The position numbers were made by a program, and so were the translations under genes. Shown in pieces: positions 10,426 to 19,301 of a DNA stretch of 64,000 bases (position 1 is the first letter of the stretch; the number at the start of each line of letters is the position of its first letter). This DNA is from Saccharothrix tamanrassetensis (GTDB lineage Bacteria; Actinomycetota; Actinomycetes; Mycobacteriales; Pseudonocardiaceae). Location of the stretch: positions 124,001-188,000 of the forward strand of contig NZ_JACHJN010000001.1 in assembly GCF_014203665.1 (NCBI RefSeq). Direction: 5' to 3'. A model generated the notes under the pieces. It had not been told where the DNA came from. It ran no database searches and saw only the letters and a list, made by a program, of their open reading frames with translations.

Positions 10426-11415
10426 ATGAGACGCGTGTTCGTGGCTCTGTTGTGCGGTGTCGCCCTGCTGGTGCCGATTCCCGCTTCGGCCGGGGTCGAC
10501 CGCGCGGATGCGGCGGCCGGGTGGTTGGCGCGGCAGATGGTGGCCGGCGAGCGGTTCGAGGTGGAGTTCGACGGGGTGCGCTACCCCGACCAGGGTCTGA
10601 CCATCGACGCGGTGTTCGCCTTCGCGGCGGCACGGGCGTCGCGGGGCTACGCCGACCGGGCCCTGGCGTGGTTGGCGCGCCCGGAGGTCTCGGGCGGCTA
10701 CCTCGGCACCGGGGGCGAGGCCTACGCGGGTGCGCACGCCAAGCTGTTGCTGGCGGTGCTGGTGGCGCGCGAGGATCCCCGGGCGTTCGGCGGGGTCGAC
10801 CTGGTCGCCGGGTTGCGGGGCTTGCTGGCGCCGTCGGGGCGGTTCTCGGACCGGTCGGCGTTCGGGGACTTCAGCACGGCTTTCAGCCAGTCCTTCGCGG
10901 TGATCGCACTGGACCGGACGCGGGAGGGGGCGCCGGTCGCGGCGGTGGACTTCCTGGCGGGCACGCAGTGCTCGGACGGCGGTTTCCCGGTTCGGTTCGG
11001 GCAGTCGCCGTGCGTCGGCGATGTCGACGGGACGGCGATGGCGGTGCAGGCGCTGCTGGCGGCCGATCGGCCGGTCGACGCGCGGGAGGGGTTGGCCTGG
11101 TTGACCGGTGTCCAGCAGTCGTCGGGCGGCTTCGGCGCGCCGGCCAACGCGAACAGCACGGGGTTGGCGGCGCAGGCGTTGGCGGCGGGCGGCGAGGTGC
11201 ACGCGGCGCACCGGGCGCGGTCGTTCCTGAAGTCGTTGCAGGTCGGCTGTGCGGGAACGCCTCAGACCCGGGGCGCGATCGCCTATGACGCGTCGGGGTT
11301 CGACCCGGCCACCGCGGTGCGGGCGACCGCCCAGGCGGTTCCGGGTCTGACCGGCACGCCCTTCCGCGCGTTGCGCGGCGGCGGGGTGGCCGGTGCTCCG
11401 ACCCTGTCCTGCTGA
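10426..11415 (+). CDS. Secreted alpha-toroid protein, transcobalamin alpha-domain-like (paralogue without anchor)
   Basis: The ATG at 10426 follows GGGGGAAGG. Residues 1-23 are a signal peptide (VALLCGVALLVPIPASAG). The rest is a prenyltransferase/squalene-cyclase-type alpha/alpha toroid with repeated helix pairs ([42 protein letters not shown]). It is clearly paralogous to the riboswitch-controlled protein at 13,151 and shares four cysteine positions with it, but it stops right after the last one, lacking the Thr-rich linker and sorting signal. In animals this fold forms the cobalamin-binding alpha domain of transcobalamin and intrinsic factor. A free B12-binding role here is inference. No riboswitch is seen upstream. 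Confidence 0.75.
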   Translation: MRRVFVALLCGVALLVPIPASAGVDRADAAAGWLARQMVAGERFEVEFDGVRYPDQGLTIDAVFAFAAARASRGYADRALAWLARPEVSGGYLGTGGEAYAGAHAKLLLAVLVAREDPRAFGGVDLVAGLRGLLAPSGRFSDRSAFGDFSTAFSQSFAVIALDRTREGAPVAAVDFLAGTQCSDGGFPVRFGQSPCVGDVDGTAMAVQALLAADRPVDAREGLAWLTGVQQSSGGFGAPANANSTGLAAQALAAGGEVHAAHRARSFLKSLQVGCAGTPQTRGAIAYDASGFDPATAVRATAQAVPGLTGTPFRALRGGGVAGAPTLSC

Positions 11416-11517
11416 CCGACCGTCCTGCTGACCGACCGTCCTTCCGGCCCACCGACCTGCCGACCGGCGACCGGACCGGACCGGGGACGCCATCGGGTCC
11501 GCCGGCTGCGGCCGATC

Positions 11518-11571
11518 GGAGCGGGCGACCCGCCGAGGCGGCAACGCTGCCGTCGGCGGGTCGCCCGCTCC
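11518..11571. terminator. Bidirectional terminator with 19-bp stem
   Basis: A perfect 19-bp inverted repeat (11518-11536 with 11553-11571) surrounds a 16-base loop that can itself form CGGCA/TGCCG. It lies between the convergent secreted alpha-toroid gene and the P450 gene, whose stop codon is 7 bases beyond. Confidence 0.9.
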
Positions 11572-11577
11572 GGGACG

Positions 11578-12843
11578 TCAGCGGGTGTGCACCATCAGCG
11601 CGTCGACGCCGTGCACGATCGACGCGGTCCGGTACATGGGCGCCTCGTCGGCCATGCGCAGGTTCGGGAACCGTCGCAGCAGGGCCGGATAGGCGGCCCG
11701 CAGCTCGATCCGCGCCAGTTCCGCGCCGACGCAGCGGTGCGCGCCGTACCCGAACGCCAAGTGCGCGGAGACCTTCCGCGCGGCGTCGAAGTCGAGCCGT
11801 TCCAGGCCTTCCCGGTTGGCGGCGTTGAGGGAGACCACCACCACGTCGCCTTCCTTGATCTCCGTGCCGCCGATGTCCAGGTCGTGCTTGGCGAACCGGG
11901 GGAAGGCCACCTGCACCACGCTGAGGTGCCGCAGCAGTTCCTCCACCAGCGGCCCGACGGCCTTGTCGTCGTCGCGCATGGCCGTCCGCGCCGCCGGGTC
12001 GCTCATCAGCACGATCGCGCCCAGCGCCAGCATGCTCGCGGTGGTGTCGAAGCCGCCGGTCAGCACGCCGTCGGCGAGTCCGGCCAGTTCGGCGTCGCTC
12101 ACCGAGTCGCCGTGCTCCCGGATGATCATGCCGATCAGGCCGTCGCCGGGGTTGCGGCGCTCGCGCCGGACGATCCGCTCCATGTACTTGAGCGACTCGG
12201 AGATCGCGCCCAGCGCCGAGCCCGCCCCGCCGAACAGGTCGAACCGCGCCGCCGCGAGCTCCTGGAACCGGGCGCGGTCCTCGTAGGGCACGCCGAGCAG
12301 CTCGCAGATGGCCAGCGACGGGATGGGCAGCGCGAACTCCTTGACCAGGTCGACCGGGCCGTCGGCGGCGGCCATCGCGTCCAGGCGTTCGGTGACGATC
12401 TCGTCGATGCGCGGCACCAGGCGCGACAGCCGGCGCATGGTGAACTCCGGCGTGAGCAGCTTGCGCAGCCGGGTGTGGTCGGGCGGGTCGGCGAAGCCGA
12501 GGCCGCCGGGAGTCTGCTCGATGCGCCCGACGGCCGCGCCCAACCGGGCGTAATCATTGCTGAACGCTTCTGTGTCGGAAAGCACCTTTTTCGCCTCGGG
12601 TTGGCCCGTGACCAACCACACCCTCACCCCGAACGGCACCGGCAACCGGTGGACCGGGCCGGACTCCCTCATCCGCTCCAACTCGGCGGCCGGCACCACC
12701 CCGTCCCGCTTGAGCGGGACCAGCGCCCGGTCCGGGAGCAGCGACAACGCGCGCGAACCGATCCTGCCCATGACCCACCGCGTGACCGAACGCCGTGCGA
12801 CCCACGCCACCAAGCCGTCGCGCACCGACGCCAGAGTCGCCAT
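11578..12843 (-). CDS. Cytochrome P450
   Basis: The protein has 421 residues from an ATG at 12843 with GAAGAGGGG upstream. It has the I-helix oxygen-binding segment [10 protein letters not shown], the K-helix ExxR in VEELLRH, and the haem loop [10 protein letters not shown] with the Cys ligand. Near the N-terminus it has the bacterial class I pattern [11 protein letters not shown]. It hydroxylates or otherwise oxidises a small substrate and needs ferredoxin and reductase partners not encoded here. It is divergent from the cobalamin operon, sharing a 307-bp gap with the riboswitch. No biosynthetic partner adjoins it, so the substrate is unknown. Confidence 0.93.
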   Translation of the reverse strand: MATLASVRDGLVAWVARRSVTRWVMGRIGSRALSLLPDRALVPLKRDGVVPAAELERMRESGPVHRLPVPFGVRVWLVTGQPEAKKVLSDTEAFSNDYARLGAAVGRIEQTPGGLGFADPPDHTRLRKLLTPEFTMRRLSRLVPRIDEIVTERLDAMAAADGPVDLVKEFALPIPSLAICELLGVPYEDRARFQELAAARFDLFGGAGSALGAISESLKYMERIVRRERRNPGDGLIGMIIREHGDSVSDAELAGLADGVLTGGFDTTASMLALGAIVLMSDPAARTAMRDDDKAVGPLVEELLRHLSVVQVAFPRFAKHDLDIGGTEIKEGDVVVVSLNAANREGLERLDFDAARKVSAHLAFGYGAHRCVGAELARIELRAAYPALLRRFPNLRMADEAPMYRTASIVHGVDALMVHTR

Positions 12844-12949
12844 CCCACACCCCTCTTCCCCAGGTTGATCCGACCGACGGTAACCGTACGGACGAGCGGG
12901 CAGCATCGCGCCACAGGCGGATTGACACGCCAGGCCCGGTGAGGAGACG

Positions 12950-13052
12950 ATCGGCAATCGCGCACGACGCGGGGGAAGCCGGTCGGAATCCGGCGCTGAC
13001 CCGCAACGGTAGGTCCGAGGACGGACGAGCCCGAACACCCGCCGTGCGCGCA
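12950..13052 (+). promoter_or_regulatory. Cobalamin riboswitch
   Basis: The leader contains the conserved B12-box core GGGGGAAGCCGGTCGGAATC followed by CCGGCGCTGACCCGCAACGG, which matches the cobalamin family pattern (GGAAxCCGGTxxAAxTCCGGCxCTGACCCGCAACxGT). The closing stem is visible: CGCGCACG at 12959-12966 pairs with CGTGCGCG at 13043-13050. The downstream conserved arm GAGCCCGAACACCCGCC is present. About 98 bases separate it from the first start codon and probably hold the expression platform. It should repress the six-gene operon starting at 13151 when cobalamin is plentiful. Confidence 0.93.
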
Positions 13053-13150
13053 ACGCTCCCGACACCGTCGAGGTCCACGGGTCGGAGCCTGGGGAGGTCG
13101 GTGACGGCTGTCCGGGGTCCGCTGTGCCGTGCGCCCGGAAAGGCCGAGCC

Positions 13151-14434
13151 ATGCCGTTGAGACGGACCGCCGCCGTGGTCGCCGTCGCCCTGTCCGCTCT
13201 CGCCGCCTCCGCCGTCCTGGCCGTGCCCGGCCACGCCGGGCCGGTCACCGCGCGGCCCGCCGAGGCGGCCGCCGGGTGGCTGGCCCGGCAACTGGTCGAC
13301 GGCGAGCGGTTCGAGACCGTGATCGACCCGGACACCTTTCCCGACCAGGGGCTGACCATCGACGCGCTGCTCGCGTTCGACGCGGCCGGGGTCGCGCAGG
13401 ACAACGCGGCCAAGGCGCTGGCGTGGCTGGCGCAACCGGAGGTGATCGGCAGCTACGTCACCGACGAGGAAGGCTCGCAGTACGCGGGCTCCTACGCCAA
13501 GCTGGCGCTCGCCGTGCTCGCGCAGAGCGAGGACCCCACGGCGTTCGGCGGGGTGGACCTGATCGCCGGGCTGACCGCGTTGCAGGCCCCGTCCGGCCGG
13601 TTCACCGACAAGACCTCCTACCCGAGCGACCTCACCAACAACTTCTCCCAGTCCATCGCGGTGATCGCGCTGGAGCGGCACGGCAGCGCGCCGCGGGCCG
13701 CGGTGGACTTCCTGGCGGGCAGCGCCTGTCCGGACGGCGGGTTCCCGTTGAAGTTCGCCCAGCCCACCTGCACCTCGCAGGTCGACGCCACGGCGATGGC
13801 GGTGCAGGCGCTGCTCGCGGCGGACCGCCCGGCCGTCGCCGCGAAGGGCGTGGCCTGGCTGGCCGACCACCAGCTCGCCGACGGCGGGTTCCCGGACAAC
13901 GGCCTGCCCGGCGACCAGGGCACCACGAGCAACGCCAACAGCACCGGGCTGGCCGCGCAGGCGCTGCGGGTGGGCGGGCGCGGCGACGTCGCCGACACGG
14001 CCGTGGCGTACCTGACGAAACTCCAGGTGGGCTGTTCGCACGGCCCGACGACCGGCGCGATCGCCTACGACGCCAAGGGTTTCAACGCCGGCAACGCCAC
14101 CCGCGCCACGGCTCAGGCGATCCTCGGTCTGGTGGGGGTGAGCCTGGCCGAGGTCTCCTCGGCGGGCGACCGGCCCGCCGCGCCCGTGCTCGACTGCCCC
14201 ACCACCACTACCACCACGACGACGACCACGGCGACCACGGAGCCGTCCACCTCGGACACCACCACCACGACGACAGCCGCCGGTGTCGTCGTCTCCGGTG
14301 CCGGCGACCTGGCCCGCACCGGCGTCCCGGTCGGCCCGGCGCTGTGGATCGGCACGCTGCTGTTGGTGGCCGGCGCGCTCGCGATCGCACTGGGACACAA
14401 GCGAACCACGACGGTGAAGGAGAAGCAGCGATGA
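13151..14434 (+). CDS. Sortase-anchored alpha-toroid protein, transcobalamin/intrinsic-factor alpha-domain-like
   Basis: The ATG at 13151 (GGAAAGG 7 bases upstream) gives 427 residues. There is a signal peptide at 1-30 and an alpha/alpha toroid with prenyltransferase-like repeats at 36-345 ([62 protein letters not shown]). Four Cys occur at 193, 207, 295 and 349. A Thr-rich linker follows at 351-375, then LARTG at 387-391, a membrane helix and a basic tail. LARTG fits the LAxTG signal of actinobacterial class E sortases. As first gene behind a cobalamin riboswitch, it probably captures B12 at the wall. The link to the animal alpha domain rests on fold-type repeats and context. Confidence 0.85.
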   Translation: MPLRRTAAVVAVALSALAASAVLAVPGHAGPVTARPAEAAAGWLARQLVDGERFETVIDPDTFPDQGLTIDALLAFDAAGVAQDNAAKALAWLAQPEVIGSYVTDEEGSQYAGSYAKLALAVLAQSEDPTAFGGVDLIAGLTALQAPSGRFTDKTSYPSDLTNNFSQSIAVIALERHGSAPRAAVDFLAGSACPDGGFPLKFAQPTCTSQVDATAMAVQALLAADRPAVAAKGVAWLADHQLADGGFPDNGLPGDQGTTSNANSTGLAAQALRVGGRGDVADTAVAYLTKLQVGCSHGPTTGAIAYDAKGFNAGNATRATAQAILGLVGVSLAEVSSAGDRPAAPVLDCPTTTTTTTTTTATTEPSTSDTTTTTTAAGVVVSGAGDLARTGVPVGPALWIGTLLLVAGALAIALGHKRTTTVKEKQR

Positions 14435-14868
14435 TCCGCAGGCTCTTGTCGACGCTGGCCGTGCTGGCCGCCACGGGTGCCGCGCTGGTGGCGGTCTCCC
14501 CCGCCGCGCAGGCCGCGGCGTGCCCGGGCACCAGCGGGGTGACCGTGGTGGTCGACTTCACCGCCTTGGGCGGCACGGTGCAGACGGCGTGCGCGCCGGG
14601 GGATCCGGCCACCGGGTTGGCTGCGCTGACCGGCGCCGGTTTCAGCTACGGCTTCCTGCCGCGCCAACCCGGGTTCGTGTGCCGGATCAACGCCCTGCCC
14701 AACCCGTGCAACGGTGCCCCGGTGACGGCCTACTGGTCCTACTGGCACGCCCAGCCGGGCGGCACCTGGTCCTACAGCACCTCCGGCGCGGCCGGCTACG
14801 ACCCCGCACCGGGCAGCGTCGAAGGCTGGGCGTTCGGCGCAGGTCAGGCCCCCGCCACCGCGCCGTGA
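14431..14868 (+). CDS. Small secreted DUF4430-like protein (transcobalamin beta-domain-like)
   Basis: It overlaps the upstream stop by ATGA and is preceded by AAGGAGAAGC. The 145 residues comprise a signal peptide at 1-29 (AATGAALVAVSPAAQAAA) and one small domain: VTVVVDF at 37-43, a GLAALTGAGF helix at 62-71, GFVCRINALP at 81-90, YWSYWHA at 101-107 and SVEGWAFGAG at 129-138. This order (beta strand, short helix, strand with Cys, YWxYW strand, terminal strand) parallels DUF4430, the beta domain of transcobalamin and intrinsic factor. Four Cys (31, 54, 84, 93) could make two disulfides. It has no anchor, so it would be free or bound to a partner. The DUF4430 assignment is by pattern and needs profile confirmation. 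Confidence 0.78.
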   Translation: MIRRLLSTLAVLAATGAALVAVSPAAQAAACPGTSGVTVVVDFTALGGTVQTACAPGDPATGLAALTGAGFSYGFLPRQPGFVCRINALPNPCNGAPVTAYWSYWHAQPGGTWSYSTSGAAGYDPAPGSVEGWAFGAGQAPATAP

Positions 14869-15671
14869 GGCGGCGTATCCCGCTGATCGCGGCCGGTCTG
14901 CTGCTGGCGGGCACCCCGGTGCCCGCCGCGGCGGCGGCCGACTGCGCGGGCGTCACGGTGGTGGTGGACTTCGGGGCACTGGGCGGCGGGATCCGGACCG
15001 GCTGCGCGGCCGGTGACCCCGGCAGCGGCCTGGCCGCGTTGACCGGCGCGGGGTTCGGCTACAAGTCGGCACAGCGGTTCGCGGGGTTCGTCTGCCGCAT
15101 CGACGAACAGCCCGCGAGCGACCCGTGCGTCAACGCCTCGCCCTCCGGCGCCTACTGGTCCTACTGGCACGCCGGACCGGGCGGGTCGTGGGCGTACAGC
15201 GACATCGGTGCGGCCGGCCACGACCCGGCCCCCGGCAGCGTCGAGGGCTGGGCGTTCGGGGCGGGCGGGCAACCCGGCGTCGCGCCACCGGCACCCGCTC
15301 CGGCGAACCCCGAACCCACCCGCACCCCGCCGCAACAACCACAACAACCAGGGCAACCGGGGCAACCTGGACAGCGAGTCCAGCCCGGTCGGACCGCGCC
15401 GGCCCAGCCCGGACAGACCGGCGAACCGACACAGACCGGCGCACCGGCCACGACCACGACCACCCCACCGGCCACGACCACGACGGTGGCGTCGACCACC
15501 GGCGAGTCGTCGGCCACCCCCACGACGCCGGGCGTCACACCGTTGGCCGCCGACCAGCGGCCGGATCCGTCCGGCGGCACGACCGGGCTGCTGGCCGGCA
15601 TCGCGGCCATCGCCGCACTGGGCGGGCTGGGCTGGTGGACGGTGCGCAGGCGCCGCCAGGCCGGGTCGTGA
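14865..15671 (+). CDS. Membrane-anchored DUF4430-like protein with Pro/Thr-rich linker
   Basis: The GTG at 14865 overlaps the previous stop (GTGA). The 268 residues contain a signal peptide (PLIAAGLLLAGTPVPAAAA), a beta-like domain closely related to the preceding gene (VTVVVDFGALGG, GLAALTGAGFGY, GFVCRID, YWSYWHAGPGG, SVEGWAFGAGG), a long Pro/Gln then Thr-rich linker, and a C-terminal helix (GLLAGIAAIAALGGLGWW) before RRRR. It looks like a tethered copy of the secreted beta-like protein, arising by tandem duplication. It could hand captured ligand to the ECF transporter encoded directly downstream. I see no LPxTG-type signal. Confidence 0.78.
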   Translation: MRRRIPLIAAGLLLAGTPVPAAAAADCAGVTVVVDFGALGGGIRTGCAAGDPGSGLAALTGAGFGYKSAQRFAGFVCRIDEQPASDPCVNASPSGAYWSYWHAGPGGSWAYSDIGAAGHDPAPGSVEGWAFGAGGQPGVAPPAPAPANPEPTRTPPQQPQQPGQPGQPGQRVQPGRTAPAQPGQTGEPTQTGAPATTTTTPPATTTTVASTTGESSATPTTPGVTPLAADQRPDPSGGTTGLLAGIAAIAALGGLGWWTVRRRRQAGS

Positions 15672-16732
15672 ACCGGGCACTGCACCCCGGCGCGTGGTGG
15701 CTGTGGGCACTGGGGTTGGCCGCCGTCGGCAGCCGCACCACCAACCCGCTGATGCTCGGCCTGGTGATCGCGATCGCCGGGTTCGTCGCCGTCACGTGCC
15801 GCCAGGACACCCCGTGGGCGAGTTCCTACGGGGTGTTCCTCAAGTTCGGGCTCGTCGTGATCGGCATCCGGGTGGCGTTCCACGTCCTGCTCGGCGGCAT
15901 CGGCGGACCGACCGTGCTGTTCGCCCTGCCCGAGGTGCCGCTGCCGGACTGGGCACGCGGCATCCGGCTGGGCGGACCCGTCACCGCCGAAGGCCTGGTC
16001 TTCGCGCTGTACCAAGGACTCCAGCTCGCCACCCTGCTGTGCTGCGTGGGCGCGGCCAACGCCCTGGCCAACGCCAAGCGACTGCTGCGGTCGCTGCCCG
16101 CCGCCCTGTACGAGGTGAGCGTGGCGGTCGTGGTCGCCATGACCGTCGCACCACAACTGGTGGCGGGCGCCCGATCGGTGCGCCGGGCCCGGGCGCTGCG
16201 GGGCGAGGCGGTGCGCGGCATCCGCGCGGTCAAGGTGCTGATGGTGCCGGTGCTGGAAGACGCGTTCGAACGGTCCCTGGTGCTCGCGGCGGCGATGGAC
16301 TCGCGCGGCTACGGCCGCAACGCCGGGCTGCCCACGTCCACCCGCCTGCTCACCGGGGCACTGGTGCTCGGCGGCCTGATCGGGCTGTGCGTCGGCGCCT
16401 ACGGGCTGCTCGACGGCAGCGCGCCGACGGTCGCGGGCGTGCCGATGCTGGCGCTGGGCACGGTGCTCGCCGTCGCCGGACTCCGGACGGGGTCGCGGCG
16501 GGTGCGGCGCAGCCGGTACCGGCCCGACACGTGGGGCGCCCGCGAAGCCCTGGTCGTCGGGTCCGCCCTGGTCGCGGCACTCGCGACGGTCTTCTCCCCC
16601 GCCGGCCTGGGCGGATCCGCGCTCTCCCCCGCCACCGTGCCGCTGGAGCCGCCCCAACTGCCGCTGCTGCCCGCCCTCGGGCTGCTGTGCGCGCTGGCAC
16701 CCGTGCTGACCCCCGAACGGAAGACACCGTGA
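15668..16732 (+). CDS. ECF transporter T component (EcfT/CbiQ family)
   Basis: The GTG at 15668 overlaps the previous stop by GTGA. The 354-residue membrane protein has about eight helices. The cytosolic coupling region carries the EcfT hallmark RRARALRGEAVRG followed by AMDSRGYGR, the two coupling-helix motifs that contact the ATPases. In ECF transporters it joins the ATPase pair to the substrate-binding S component. Position between the beta-like proteins and the ATPase, under a B12 riboswitch, supports a dedicated (group I) cobalamin importer. Confidence 0.92.
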   Translation: MNRALHPGAWWLWALGLAAVGSRTTNPLMLGLVIAIAGFVAVTCRQDTPWASSYGVFLKFGLVVIGIRVAFHVLLGGIGGPTVLFALPEVPLPDWARGIRLGGPVTAEGLVFALYQGLQLATLLCCVGAANALANAKRLLRSLPAALYEVSVAVVVAMTVAPQLVAGARSVRRARALRGEAVRGIRAVKVLMVPVLEDAFERSLVLAAAMDSRGYGRNAGLPTSTRLLTGALVLGGLIGLCVGAYGLLDGSAPTVAGVPMLALGTVLAVAGLRTGSRRVRRSRYRPDTWGAREALVVGSALVAALATVFSPAGLGGSALSPATVPLEPPQLPLLPALGLLCALAPVLTPERKTP

Positions 16733-18414
16733 TCCGGTTCGAGAACGTCTCCGTCAGCTACCCGGACGCACCCGGCCCGACCCTGTCCGAGGTGGACCTG
16801 CACGTCCCGGAAGGCGAACTGTGCCTGGTCGTGGGCCGCACCGGATCGGGCAAGTCCACGCTGCTGCGCGCGGTCAACGGCCTCGTCCCGCACTTCACCG
16901 GCGGCACCCTCACCGGCCGGGTCCTAGTCGACGGCCGCGACACCCGCACCCACCCGCCGCGCGAACTGGCCGACGTGGTCGGCCTGGTCGCACAGGACCC
17001 GCAAGCCGGGTTCGTCACCGACTCCGTGGAGGACGAACTCGCCTACTCGATGGAATCACTGGGCCTGCCCAACCCGGTGATGCGCAAGCGCGTCGAAGAG
17101 ACCCTGGACCTGCTCGGCCTCGCCGACCTGCGGCACCGCCCACTGGCCACGCTCTCCGGCGGACAGCAACAACGGGTCGCGGTCGGCGCGGCCCTCACCG
17201 CCCACCCACGCGTGCTCGTGCTGGACGAGCCCACCTCCGCCCTCGACCCCGGCGCGGCGGAGGACGTGCTGGCCGCACTGCACCGACTGGTGCACGACCT
17301 GGCCATGACCGTGCTCATCGCCGAACACCGACTCGAACGCGTCGCCCAGTACGCCGACCGCGTGGTGTGGCTGCCCGGCGACGCCAAGCCCGTCGCCGGC
17401 GACCCCGGCGAAGTGCTCGCCGGCGCCCCGGTCGCACCACCCGTGGTCCGGCTGGGACAACTCGCCGGCTGGCGACCGATCCCGGTGTCCATCCGCGACG
17501 CCCGCCGCCTCGCCGGACCACTGCGCGAACAACTCGGCCCACCACCCACCGACCACCCGGCACGCCACACCGCGACCCCGTCACCGGCCGGACACCGGAC
17601 ACGCAACGGCCGCACCGCCCCACCAGCCGACACCCACACCGGACCCGACAACGGCACACCACTGTTGCGCGCCGAAGACCTGAAGGTCCGGTACGGCACC
17701 GTGGAAGCCGTGCGCGGCATCGACCTGAGCGTCGGCGAAGGCGAACGAGTCGCCGTGATGGGCCGCAACGGATCAGGCAAATCCAGCCTGCTGTGGGCCT
17801 TGCAGGGCACCGGCAAACGCTCCGCCGGCACCGTGTCCGTCAACGGCACCGACCCCGCCGACCTCAAACCCGGCCCACGTCGCCGCCGCATCGGCCTCGT
17901 CCCACAACAACCCGCCGACCTGCTCTACCTGCACACCGTCGCCGCCGAATGCGCCCAGGCCGACCGCGAATCCGACCAACCCCGCGGCACCTGCCGGGCA
18001 GCACTCGACCGCCTCACACCGGACATCCCCGACCGGCAACACCCACGCGACCTCTCCGAAGGACAACGCCTCGCCCTCGCCCTCGCCGTGGCACTCACCC
18101 CCCGACCACGCGTCATCCTGCTCGACGAACCCACCCGGGGCCTGGACTACCCGGCCAAGACCCGCCTCGCCGAAGCCCTCCACACCCTCGCCGACGAAGG
18201 CCACGCCATCATCCTCGCCACCCATGACGTCGAATTCGTCGCCGAATACGCCACCCGCGTGATCGTGCTCGCCGAAGGCGAAACCGTCGCCGACGGCCCC
18301 ACCGGCGAAGTCGTCACCGCCTCACCGACGTTCTCCCCGCAGACCGCCAAAGTCCTCGCACCCCTGCCCTGGCTCACCGTCACCGACGTCGCGACCGCCC
18401 TCGCCACCCGATGA
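16729..18414 (+). CDS. ECF transporter ATPase, fused A1-A2 (two ABC domains)
   Basis: The GTG at 16729 overlaps the T-component stop. The 561 residues hold two ABC domains. Domain 1 has Walker A GRTGSGKST near 38-46, signature LSGGQQQR near 139 and Walker B VLVLDEPTSALD. Domain 2 (from about 311) has GRNGSGKSS, a non-canonical signature LSEGQ and VILLDEPTRGLD. A Pro/Arg-rich linker of about 70 residues joins them. This is the usual actinobacterial fusion of EcfA and EcfA'. It powers uptake through the adjacent T and S subunits. Confidence 0.94.
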   Translation: MIRFENVSVSYPDAPGPTLSEVDLHVPEGELCLVVGRTGSGKSTLLRAVNGLVPHFTGGTLTGRVLVDGRDTRTHPPRELADVVGLVAQDPQAGFVTDSVEDELAYSMESLGLPNPVMRKRVEETLDLLGLADLRHRPLATLSGGQQQRVAVGAALTAHPRVLVLDEPTSALDPGAAEDVLAALHRLVHDLAMTVLIAEHRLERVAQYADRVVWLPGDAKPVAGDPGEVLAGAPVAPPVVRLGQLAGWRPIPVSIRDARRLAGPLREQLGPPPTDHPARHTATPSPAGHRTRNGRTAPPADTHTGPDNGTPLLRAEDLKVRYGTVEAVRGIDLSVGEGERVAVMGRNGSGKSSLLWALQGTGKRSAGTVSVNGTDPADLKPGPRRRRIGLVPQQPADLLYLHTVAAECAQADRESDQPRGTCRAALDRLTPDIPDRQHPRDLSEGQRLALALAVALTPRPRVILLDEPTRGLDYPAKTRLAEALHTLADEGHAIILATHDVEFVAEYATRVIVLAEGETVADGPTGEVVTASPTFSPQTAKVLAPLPWLTVTDVATALATR

Positions 18415-19301
18415 CCGCCCCCGTCCGCCTCCGACCACGCGCCACCGCCGCCCTGGTGATCTCCGGCGCGATCGGCATCGCCGCGTTCGGCTGGCCACTG
18501 CTGCTCACCCCCGACGCGGGCCTGGCCCACGGCACCGACGCCCCCTGGATCTTCGCCCTGCTCCTGCCACTGGTCCTGGCCGTGGTCCTGGCCGAGATCA
18601 GCGAAGGCGGCATGGACTCCAAAGCCGTCGCCATGCTCGGCGTGCTGTCCGCACTCGGCGCGGCGATCCGGCCACTGGGCGCCGGCACCGCCGGCATCGA
18701 GACCGTGTTCTTCGTCCTGGTCCTCGGCGGCCGGGTGTTCGGGCCCGGCTTCGGGTTCGTGCTCGGCAACACCATGCTGTTCACCTCCGCCCTGCTCACC
18801 GGCGGCATCGGACCCTGGCTGCCCTACCAGATGCTCGGCGCCGCCTGGGTCGCCCTGGGCGCCGGCCTGCTGCCACCCCTGCGAGGACGGGCGGAACCGG
18901 TCCTGCTCGCCGCCTACAGCGCGGCGGCATCCCTGGTCTACGGCCTGCTGCTCAACCTGTCGTTCTGGCCGTTCGCCCTGGGCGCCGGCAGCACCGGCCT
19001 GTCCTTCCAACCCGGCGGACCCGTCGTGGACAACCTGGTCCGACTGCTGGCCTTCAGCCTCGCCACCTCCCTGGGCTGGGACATCGGCCGCGCCGTCACC
19101 ACCACCGTCCTGGTGCTGATCACCGGCCCCGTGCTGCTGCGCACCCTGCGCCGCGCCGCCCGCAAAGCCGCCTTCGACTACGACCGCGGCAGACGGGCGG
19201 CCACCTCCGCCAACGCGTCCAACACCTCCGCGCCCACCACCCCGGACACCGACTCCGCCTCGGCGATCGTGATCGTCGACCCGTCCCGGTCCGAGCCGTA
19301 G
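18411..19301 (+). CDS. ECF transporter S component, predicted cobalamin-specific
   Basis: The ATG at 18411 overlaps the ATPase stop (ATGA), making it the last of six coupled genes. The 296 residues contain about six membrane helices with the S-component segments EISEGGMDSKAVAMLGVLSA, AAIRPLG and LGGRVFGPGFGFVLGNTMLF. These resemble the CbrT class of predicted B12 S components. The specificity call rests on that resemblance plus the riboswitch. After the last helix the chain continues about 40 residues and overlaps the 3' end of the convergent gene at 19,178 by 124 bp, so the tail beyond RRAARKAAFD is probably not functional. Confidence 0.88.
   Translation: MTAPVRLRPRATAALVISGAIGIAAFGWPLLLTPDAGLAHGTDAPWIFALLLPLVLAVVLAEISEGGMDSKAVAMLGVLSALGAAIRPLGAGTAGIETVFFVLVLGGRVFGPGFGFVLGNTMLFTSALLTGGIGPWLPYQMLGAAWVALGAGLLPPLRGRAEPVLLAAYSAAASLVYGLLLNLSFWPFALGAGSTGLSFQPGGPVVDNLVRLLAFSLATSLGWDIGRAVTTTVLVLITGPVLLRTLRRAARKAAFDYDRGRRAATSANASNTSAPTTPDTDSASAIVIVDPSRSEP

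Noticed and set aside
13124..13150. A start codon 27 bp upstream for the wall-anchored alpha protein
   Set aside because: GTG at 13124 would put charged residues before the signal peptide and ignore GGAAAGG at 13137. ATG at 13151 is better placed.
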